A stretch of DNA of 48,639 nucleotides, from the NCBI GenBank assembly GCA_903911925.1, contig CAIWFH010000003.1, positions 1 through 48,639 of the forward strand, given 5' to 3'. Numbering within the stretch: the stretch's first letter is position 1; the number at the start of each line of letters is the position of its first letter. The DNA comes from an uncultured Acidobacteriaceae bacterium (GTDB taxonomy: Bacteria; Acidobacteriota; Terriglobia; Terriglobales; Acidobacteriaceae). Below the pieces are notes generated by a model. It was not told where the DNA came from and ran no database searches. It was given only the letters and a program-made list of their open reading frames with translations. Positions 24,920-30,647 of this stretch are shown here, one piece after another. Both the position numbers and the translations under genes were made by a program.

Positions 24920-25798
24920 TTATACTCCCGGGAATCCAAACATCAACCATGATTGATTGGCTACCCAATCGGGATATAGCGCCGTCATCTGATCGAACAA
25001 GTCGCGATCGGACGTCGCCGTCTTCTGCAGCCGATCGAAGTCCTCAAGGTAACGCCTGGTGTCCTGGATCGCAGTAGGAGAGTCTGGTGCGCCAGGCTTC
25101 TTGTGGCCGGCGACAACAATCACCGGGTTCAGCGCTGCCAACCGCTCCAGGTCCGCGATCCAATTCCTTCGGCTCTCGGGAGTGGTGTCGCCGACGAACA
25201 TGTGGCATTGGTTGTACACAACGTCGCCGGCCACGATCAGGCCGATCGATGGAACGTAGAGAGATGTCGAATCAGGACTATCGGTGCGGCCCTGCTGAAT
25301 GATTCGCAATTCGTGGCCTTCGAGAGTGAACGTGTCGTGCTCATAGGGCTCAGGCGCAACCAGTCTGGTGGCCACTTGCCCAGGAAACTGACGGCGGGCT
25401 AACCGCTCTATCAAAGGGGTGAAAGACATCTGCATGGCGTCCAGAGCCTTGGGCGTTGTTATCGCCCGGGCGCCAGGGAAACGGTCGAGCAGGATACCCA
25501 GGCCGTAGAAGTGGTCGAAGTGGGCGTGCGTTATGTAGATGGTCTCCAGGTTGCGGTTGTGCAGGGCAACCCAACTCGCGAGAGCCTCGGCCTCGGCAAC
25601 CGTCGTCATTGCGTCTACCAGCACCGCGTCGTACTCGCCAAAGATTAAAGTCGACGTCATCGGATCAAAGCCGAATGCTTCGCCAAAAGGCTTCGGCCGC
25701 TCGCCGACCATCGTCTTTCCCGGGGCGGTAAAAACATTCAGACCCAGCTTGCCGGACGCGACAGGCGCGTTCTCTTTCGGTTCATTTGTGCCAGCCAT
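24920..25798 (-). CDS. MBL-fold metallo-hydrolase
   Basis: Metallo-beta-lactamase-fold hydrolase, 292 aa. Metal ligands are visible as THAHFDH (HxHxDH), a third Asp in VAGDVVYNQC and a late His in VVAGHKKPG. The N-terminus (MAGTNEPKENAP) shows no signal peptide. C-terminal helical part ends WVANQSWLMFGFPGV. It belongs to the broad glyoxalase-II-like group; no specific substrate can be named. It lies 48 bases behind the VOC gene on the same strand, so the two probably form one operon controlled by the element at 26391-26442. The 190 bases between it and the NapH-like gene contain nothing I recognise. Confidence 0.85.
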   Translation of the reverse strand: MAGTNEPKENAPVASGKLGLNVFTAPGKTMVGERPKPFGEAFGFDPMTSTLIFGEYDAVLVDAMTTVAEAEALASWVALHNRNLETIYITHAHFDHFYGLGILLDRFPGARAITTPKALDAMQMSFTPLIERLARRQFPGQVATRLVAPEPYEHDTFTLEGHELRIIQQGRTDSPDSTSLYVPSIGLIVAGDVVYNQCHMFVGDTTPESRRNWIADLERLAALNPVIVVAGHKKPGAPDSPTAIQDTRRYLEDFDRLQKTATSDRDLFDQMTALYPDWVANQSWLMFGFPGV

Positions 25799-25846
25799 TT
25801 GGTACCCCCTTCGGTGCTTGAGCGGTTCACTGTTCCGCGCCGGGCG

Positions 25847-26296
25847 CTAACCGTAGGTGAGATCGGTGCTCTGTCCGACTTCGATAATGTAGCCGTCGGG
25901 ATCGCGGATGTAGCAGCGAATCTCGCCGTACTTGGGGATCGGCTCGGTGATGAACTCCGCTCCTCGGCTTTTCCATAATTCGTAGCAGGCGTGAATATCC
26001 GCAACTCGGATATTCATAAAGCTGTTGATGTGATTCGGGTCGGGGACGCTGAGCGTTACTGTCGGCTTGTCTGGGGTGGGCCCGCCGCCGACGTTGACTA
26101 GGAGCCACGTATTCGCGATCTGAATGTACCCAGGCGCCCCGCTGCTGTCGCCTTTGCTCAAGATGCGGCCGCCGAAGACCGTTTCGTAGAAACGAGCCGA
26201 TCTATCGATGTCGGCGACGGTAAGAAAATGCGCGACGCTGATCCCCTCCTTCGGGGGCATCTCGTAGGACTTTTGTTCAACTTGAACGCTGTTCAT
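25847..26296 (-). CDS. VOC-family (glyoxalase/bleomycin resistance-like) protein
   Basis: Vicinal-oxygen-chelate protein, 149 aa, start at 26296 (MNSVQVEQKSYEMPP). Two beta-alpha-beta-beta-beta modules are recognisable: VAHFLTVADIDRSARFYETV with a conserved metal His (AHF), and FMNIRVADIHACYELWKSRG, then IRCYIRDPDGYIIEVGQ with the last metal ligand Glu. Members isomerise or cleave small electrophilic compounds, or bind toxins. It is followed by the MBL-fold hydrolase gene; a glyoxalase I-like plus glyoxalase II-like pair is suggestive but not proof of methylglyoxal handling. The promoter region carries copy a of the shared operator. Confidence 0.87.
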   Translation of the reverse strand: MNSVQVEQKSYEMPPKEGISVAHFLTVADIDRSARFYETVFGGRILSKGDSSGAPGYIQIANTWLLVNVGGGPTPDKPTVTLSVPDPNHINSFMNIRVADIHACYELWKSRGAEFITEPIPKYGEIRCYIRDPDGYIIEVGQSTDLTYG

Positions 26297-26390
26297 TGAC
26301 GACTCCAATCTCGATACCGCGTCCGCCGGAGGTAAGGTGCGTTCGTTGCAGCGCTTACCTATGATGGCTTCGGCGGCACCTCGATCAAAC

Positions 26391-26442
26391 CAGAAGCAGG
26401 ACGACGGGTCTATTGAACAAAGGTATCGACCTATACCAAAGT
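26391..26442 (-). promoter_or_regulatory. Shared operator element, copy a (VOC-MBL operon)
   Basis: 52-base element matching 29844-29895 at 45 positions by eye. The centre is the palindrome GGTAT-CGACCT-ATACC (26422-26437), preceded by GGGTCTATTG. It is 126 bases upstream of the VOC start codon, in the 200-base gap to the P460 gene. Orientation relative to the controlled gene is the same as in copy c. Confidence 0.7.
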
Positions 26443-26496
26443 GCGGACCGGACGCATCGCCAAAGAATGGTGCGAACTTATGCAGGAACTGCGCTC

Positions 26497-27027
26497 CTAC
26501 GGTGCGTAACGAGTGAAGACAAAGTCGCCCGCCTGGAATGGCTGGTGGCAAGGGAAGCAGGTATTGAGCTTCGCTTCGTCGGCAGGCTTGCCGTCTTTAT
26601 CAAATTGAGCGAACCCCCAGCCGGCCGTTGCTGCAAACTTTTTTGAGTCCTTGACCATGAACTGCAGGTACCACTCGGGGGCAGGTCCGGCCACGAAAGA
26701 TTGGGCCCGGCCAAAGACCTTGTTGTTTTCCTCCGACGGCACGTCTTTCCAGGCGATGCGGGCGATGACTGTGCCGTCCGGAAACGGAAGCTTGTTTTCC
26801 CGATACGCCTTGATCGCAACGTCGTTGCCGAGGATAGCTCGAATATCGTTCAGGCTGCCTTCTTCGTGAGCCACGGAGATCAGTCTCCAGTCGCGGTAGC
26901 CGGGATAGATCCTTATGCCGAAGATCGGTGCGGACTCTCCATCATCGCGTCCGGATGCAAGTGAGCTAGACGCGACAATCCCAACCAGCGTAACGACCGC
27001 GGCCAGCGAGAAAGCGATTCGTTTCAT
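26497..27027 (-). CDS. Cytochrome P460-family protein (exported, mono-haem)
   Basis: Periplasmic c-type cytochrome of the P460 family, 176 aa. The ATG at 27027 is chosen because GGGGAG is then 8 bases away; the ATG two codons earlier would be too close. Signal peptide MKRIAFSLAAVVTLVGIVAS. The P460 domain shows RIYPGYRDWRLISVAH, IRAILGNDVAIKAYRENK and FPDGTVIARIAWK, and the haem site CFPCH near the C-terminus. Known members oxidise hydroxylamine or bind NO; the cross-linking Lys of true P460 cannot be verified by eye. It lies in a cluster of redox and detoxification genes and is divergent from trxC across the palindrome at 27175-27213. Confidence 0.87.
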   Translation of the reverse strand: MKRIAFSLAAVVTLVGIVASSSLASGRDDGESAPIFGIRIYPGYRDWRLISVAHEEGSLNDIRAILGNDVAIKAYRENKLPFPDGTVIARIAWKDVPSEENNKVFGRAQSFVAGPAPEWYLQFMVKDSKKFAATAGWGFAQFDKDGKPADEAKLNTCFPCHQPFQAGDFVFTRYAP

Positions 27028-27174
27028 TTTCATTGCTCCCCTTGCGGATTGCCTCTTTGTTCTTCTGAACCTGCTTTCATTCACCTGTTCTATTCCGGTA
27101 GATTTGTGAGAGGTTCAATTTGATCTCCTCGATAAGCTAACTGCCGCGATTAGGCCAGAACAACTTTGGCCGCG

Positions 27175-27213
27175 CAATTGGACGATGGTATCGCCCATAC
27201 CATCGTCCAATTG
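27175..27213. promoter_or_regulatory. Shared operator element, copy b (P460/trxC divergent region)
   Basis: Perfect 39-base inverted repeat: CAATTGGACGATGGTAT (27175-27191), spacer CGCCC, and the complementary arm (27197-27213). Its core GGTAT-CGCCC-ATACC and the preceding ATTGGACGA match the operators at 26391 and 29844, with one base less in the spacer. It lies 148 bases from the P460 start and 109 bases from the trxC start, so it may control both directions. Confidence 0.72.
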
Positions 27214-27321
27214 CTTTAGGCTTCGGCTCATGGCCAAATGGCAATCGGTGGCGAGTCAATGACCATCTCTCGCCTCGTTTGCGAGGTACTGTCTGCACGG
27301 CATTCGATAGGGGAAACGATA

Positions 27322-27753
27322 TTGGCTATCATCCGAAGTTGCCCATCTTGCAAAAAGTCGAACCGAATTCCGGCGAAACACTTCGCCGACACGGGAAGAT
27401 GCGGCGCATGCCAGGCAACGCTCCCTGCAGTGGCAGAGCCCATAGCAGTGAATCCCGAGGAATTCGATGAAGTTGTTCGCGACAGCAAAGTTCCTGTGCT
27501 CATTGATTTCTGGGCAGCCTGGTGCGGCCCCTGCCGAACTGCGGCGCCGCATGTCGCACAGGTGGCGCGAGACCTCGCGGGCCGCGCCGTCATCCTGAAG
27601 GTCGACACGGAACGTTTCCCTGAACTTGCTGCACGGTACAACGTCCGGGGAATACCAAACTTCGCCGTATTCGCTCGCGGTCGCCTTCAGTTCCAGCAAG
27701 CCGGTCTTGTGGACGCCAATACGATGAAGGGTTGGCTCGCGCGGGCGGCCTAG
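27322..27753 (+). CDS. trxC: Thioredoxin 2 (TrxC-like, zinc-binding)
   Basis: Cytoplasmic disulfide reductase with an N-terminal zinc ribbon, 143 aa. The TTG at 27322 is preferred: AGGGGAAA stands 6-7 bases in front of it and the protein then begins LAIIRSCPSCKKSNRIPAKH, which matches TrxC starts. An in-frame ATG further upstream (27238) would add 28 unrelated residues. The zinc cysteines are CPSC and CGAC; the active site is WAAWCGPCRT, and the cis-Pro is in VRGIPNFAVF. TrxC proteins are typically induced by oxidative stress. It converges on the hydrolase gene and shares its upstream region with the P460 gene. Confidence 0.92.
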   Translation: MAIIRSCPSCKKSNRIPAKHFADTGRCGACQATLPAVAEPIAVNPEEFDEVVRDSKVPVLIDFWAAWCGPCRTAAPHVAQVARDLAGRAVILKVDTERFPELAARYNVRGIPNFAVFARGRLQFQQAGLVDANTMKGWLARAA

Positions 27754-27824
27754 CACTATGCAAACCGATTGACTCCATGCGCCTGCAGTGCCCGAGGGTT
27801 TTGCTTCTACCGCCTCAAGTTGCT

Positions 27825-28715
27825 TCATCCCGCCCGGCGCTTCTTCGCTTCCTCGCGAGAAGAGCCGAGGAATCGCTGCACGAATGCGGCGATTTGATCT
27901 GCTGCCGTGTCCAATGCAAAATGACCGCCGTCCACAACGTGAACTTCAGCATTCGGCACATCCTTGCGATAGCGTTCGGGCTCGCCCGGGTCGAACGAGA
28001 GCTCATGCTTGCCCCATATCACCAGCAGTCGCGGTTGGTTCTCGCTCATCCACGCTTGCCATTTCGGATACGCGTCCACATTGGTTCGATAGTCGTAGAA
28101 CAAATCACTTTGAATCTCAGCCTGGCCGGGCCGATTGAGGAAATAGAACTCATCGGTCCACAGATCGGGATCGTATCGTTCGACATTCGGATCGTTGCCT
28201 GCATGACGAGTGCGTGTAGCCGCCAGCGAGAGCAAATTCGCCCGCAGCGCGCTTTCGTTCGGAGCGCGATCCGACCAGAACTCGCGACGCGTCTTCCAAT
28301 TCACGCCCAGGCCTTCATTATGCGCAACCGCATCTTGAACAATGAGTGCTTCAACGCGCTCCGGGTGCTCCAGGATCATTCGAAAGCCCACCGGCCCGCC
28401 ATAATCCTGCATGTAGAGCGTGTAGCGCGAGAGCCCAAGCGTCTCGGTGAAATGATTCATGATCTCTGCGTAATGATCGAACGTGTACGCGAATGCCTTC
28501 GCATCCGGCCAGTCGCTGTGTCCGAAGCCGGGGTAATCGGGAGCGACCAAGTGAATGCGATCCGACAGCCTGGAGAAGAGCGGCTCGAACATGCGCGAAG
28601 ATGACGGCAGCCCGTGCAGCAGAAGCAATGCCGGCGCGTCCTGAGGCCCGGCCTCTCTATAGAAGATGGACAGGCCATCGATCTTTGTGGTGCGATAGTG
28701 CGTCGGGAATTTCAT
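27825..28715 (-). CDS. Alpha/beta hydrolase with Asp nucleophile (dehalogenase/epoxide-hydrolase-like)
   Basis: Alpha/beta-hydrolase-fold enzyme of 296 aa, start at 28715 (MKFPTHYRTT). Oxyanion motif LLLHGLPSSS at about 32-40. The nucleophile elbow reads YMQDYGGPVG, placing Asp104 where esterases have Ser; this resembles haloalkane dehalogenases and epoxide hydrolases (QDWGG-type). The catalytic His is in VDGGHFALDT near the C-terminus. No signal peptide. It is 83 bases downstream of the DJ-1/PfpI gene on the same strand, so probably co-transcribed from the promoter carrying operator copy c. Substrate unknown; hydrolysis of alkyl halides, epoxides or related electrophiles would suit the neighbourhood. 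Confidence 0.87.
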   Translation of the reverse strand: MKFPTHYRTTKIDGLSIFYREAGPQDAPALLLLHGLPSSSRMFEPLFSRLSDRIHLVAPDYPGFGHSDWPDAKAFAYTFDHYAEIMNHFTETLGLSRYTLYMQDYGGPVGFRMILEHPERVEALIVQDAVAHNEGLGVNWKTRREFWSDRAPNESALRANLLSLAATRTRHAGNDPNVERYDPDLWTDEFYFLNRPGQAEIQSDLFYDYRTNVDAYPKWQAWMSENQPRLLVIWGKHELSFDPGEPERYRKDVPNAEVHVVDGGHFALDTAADQIAAFVQRFLGSSREEAKKRRAG

Positions 28716-28798
28716 GGAGTGTTCGTTTCCAATTACCTTGGCGAACAAATTGCAGCCACGCTGTTTGCGAGTCGAGCCGAAGCCGGGATTAGCTGGCT

Positions 28799-29638
28799 TC
28801 ACTTGTTAGTGGCGAAAACTCGCTCAGATGGAACATTCGCCCGCCCCCTTACCGCTTCGAGTGCCGGTAGAAGAAGTTTCAGAAGCGCTTCATCCGAGAA
28901 CGGGTTCTGACCTGAGATCAACTCGCGATCCTGAAGGGCGTAGCTTCCCCATGGGGCGACCGCGCTTACTTCACCGCCCGCAGTACGCAAGGCGAAGTCC
29001 GGGTAGAAGAGAACCTTGCCGCCAATCTCAAGCGGCTCCCGCTGCTGCTCTTCCGCCGTCGAAAAGATCGTCATTTTGTATCCGGCATAGATCCACCCTT
29101 TAGCCTTGGCCTGTGCTCCGGCGGTATCGCCCGCCGACAGCGCGGCGACAAACTCCCTCGATTCAGGAAACGCAGAGAGCAGTGAAATCGGCCCATGGCA
29201 CAGCACCGCCGTGGGCTTTTGTGTTTCATGAAAATGTCTCATCACGGTGCCGGCATTGGGATCATCGAGAAGATCGATCATAGGGCCATGACCGCCGGGG
29301 ACGAAAACAGCGTCGTATTGATCCAGGCCCGATGCAACGACATCCGAAATGCGCGTTGGGTTTCTGAGGCCAGCCAGGCTGTCGCGGAATTTGAAATAGT
29401 CCTGGAGCCTGGCCTCGTCCCCGCCGAAGAAATTGGGGACAGCAGAATGGAGATCCAGTTGCGGCGTGTTGCCCTTGGGGTTAGCGAAAGTGATTTCGTA
29501 GCCCTCCTTCATCAGGGCGCGAGTCGGAACCGTCAACTCGTTGAGATAGTAACCGGCACCGGCATAAACCTTGCTGTCTTTCAACGGCAAGCCGTAACCG
29601 CTCGAGACAAGCACCAGGACTTTTCCTTTTGTTGACAT
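28799..29638 (-). CDS. DJ-1/PfpI-family protein (Hsp31/glyoxalase III-like)
   Basis: Class I glutamine-amidotransferase-like protein of the DJ-1/PfpI superfamily, 279 aa. The nucleophile is Cys147 in AVLCHGPIS with the following His148; the loop VFVPGGHGPMIDL is the family's oxyanion region. An N-terminal Hsp31-type insert (GAGYYLNELTVPTRALMKEG) is present. Hsp31-like members act as glutathione-independent glyoxalases (methylglyoxal to lactate), deglycases or holdases. It is first of a two-gene operon with the Asp-nucleophile hydrolase. The upstream region carries operator copy c and, 263 bases ahead of the start, the left end of the genomic island. Confidence 0.9.
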   Translation of the reverse strand: MSTKGKVLVLVSSGYGLPLKDSKVYAGAGYYLNELTVPTRALMKEGYEITFANPKGNTPQLDLHSAVPNFFGGDEARLQDYFKFRDSLAGLRNPTRISDVVASGLDQYDAVFVPGGHGPMIDLLDDPNAGTVMRHFHETQKPTAVLCHGPISLLSAFPESREFVAALSAGDTAGAQAKAKGWIYAGYKMTIFSTAEEQQREPLEIGGKVLFYPDFALRTAGGEVSAVAPWGSYALQDRELISGQNPFSDEALLKLLLPALEAVRGRANVPSERVFATNK

Positions 29639-29843
29639 TGCATTCTCCTCTCAAATCGAATCTGTTTCCCGGAACACTTGAGCGATTCGCCCGCTACAGG
29701 CTTTTCGGATCGCTAAACCTTAACCCCAAGCCAGTTCGATGCGACAGGCGTGGTGGCGCGCGCGGTCCCTTTCGGTCTGTTTGTGCTACCGATTTGCCAG
29801 CGGCTCCGCTGTCAGAGCGAGTGACCGTTCAAGGCGAGGTTGG

Positions 29844-29895
29844 CAGAAGCGCGACAACGGGTCTATTGGACGAAGGTATCGACCAATACCACAGT
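29844..29895 (-). promoter_or_regulatory. Shared operator element, copy c (DJ-1 operon)
   Basis: 52-base element, 45 of 52 identical by eye to 26391-26442. Core palindrome GGTAT-CGACCA-ATACC at 29875-29890, preceded by GGGTCTATTGGACGAA. It lies 237 bases before the DJ-1 start codon and ends five bases before the island's left core repeat. The 448-base gap 29639-30086 also holds that att core and arm-type sites; nothing else is recognised in it. Confidence 0.7.
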
Positions 29896-29900
29896 ATGAG

Positions 29901-29913
29901 AGAGGAGGGATTC
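29901..29913. repeat. Island attachment core, left copy
   Basis: AGAGGAGGGATTC, identical to the T-arm/acceptor part of the tRNA-Ser gene at 37342-37354. A chance 13-base match in a few kb is unlikely. The flanking bases differ. Confidence 0.6.
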
Positions 29914-29965
29914 CTATCGCGCCATAAGCTATTTATTTGCAATAACGTGAAAATCTCGATTCCAG

Positions 29966-30019
29966 AAATACCCCCAAATATGCCCCGCGGAGTTGACGCT
30001 TAGGGGAGAAATGCCCCGC
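29966..30019. repeat. Arm-type sites inside the left island end
   Basis: AAATACCCCC followed at once by AAATATGCCCCGC (29966-29988), and a further GAAATGCCCCGC at 30008-30019. The same composite, AAATACCCCC then GAAAATATCCCCCGC, recurs in the same orientation at 37198-37223 beside the integrase gene. Confidence 0.55.
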
Positions 30020-30086
30020 AGAGGCCGCGCCGCCCTCCACGCCATCGGACGGTGCCGCGCGGCGCGGGCGGTACACTTGCCTGCGT

Positions 30087-30647
30087 ATGGCATGGCGATT
30101 TCGCAAGAGCTTCAATTTCGGGCCGCTCAAGTTGAACCTGTCCAAATCCGGCGTGGGGACTTCCATCGGCGTTCGCGGCTTTCGGGTTGGCACCGATGCC
30201 AAGGGCAGATCGTACACTGCGACTTCCATCCCCGGTACGGGCCTCTATAGACGGACGTATTCCAGCCAGGGCAAAGCGGCGGGCGGGGACGCGGCGGGAA
30301 TGTCCGGCACGGCCACTGGCAGAGGCAACGGCACAGGGCTTGCCTTGGGGATGCTTGCCCTTGCGTTCATGGCTGGCGGACTGGTGGTCTTCATGCTGAT
30401 GCCTCGCACCGTTCCCCCGCCTGTGACTCCACCAGCGGCGGTAAGTGCCCCTGTAGCGCCAGCGGTGCCTATCCCGCAGAAGCGGCGGCGCGGGCATCGG
30501 CCCGTTGGTGGTTCAAGGCCAGCAAGCGCTCCAACAGTTCCGCATCGGTCAACGTCACCGGCCAGCCATAGGCCGCAAACACCGCCGCGTCCAGCTTCCG
30601 ATGCGCCTCCGCCAGCCAACCAGGGCGGACGTTGTAGAGATTCGTGA
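30087..30647 (+). CDS. DUF4236-domain membrane protein, probably with a replaced C-terminus
   Basis: The first 50 or so residues (WRFRKSFNFGPLKLNLSKSG, IGVRGFRVGTDAKGRSY, SIPGTGLYRRTY) are a clear DUF4236 domain, function unknown. A membrane helix follows (GLALGMLALAFMAGGLVVFM). From about residue 128 the protein is low-complexity, rich in Pro, Arg and Ser, and is encoded on the strand opposite the end of the MmeI-like gene: the two coding regions overlap tail to tail by 179 bases. The native C-terminus was probably lost and the frame now runs on through antisense sequence. Start ATG at 30087. It lies within the proposed island, next to its left end. Confidence 0.65.
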   Translation: MAWRFRKSFNFGPLKLNLSKSGVGTSIGVRGFRVGTDAKGRSYTATSIPGTGLYRRTYSSQGKAAGGDAAGMSGTATGRGNGTGLALGMLALAFMAGGLVVFMLMPRTVPPPVTPPAAVSAPVAPAVPIPQKRRRGHRPVGGSRPASAPTVPHRSTSPASHRPQTPPRPASDAPPPANQGGRCRDS

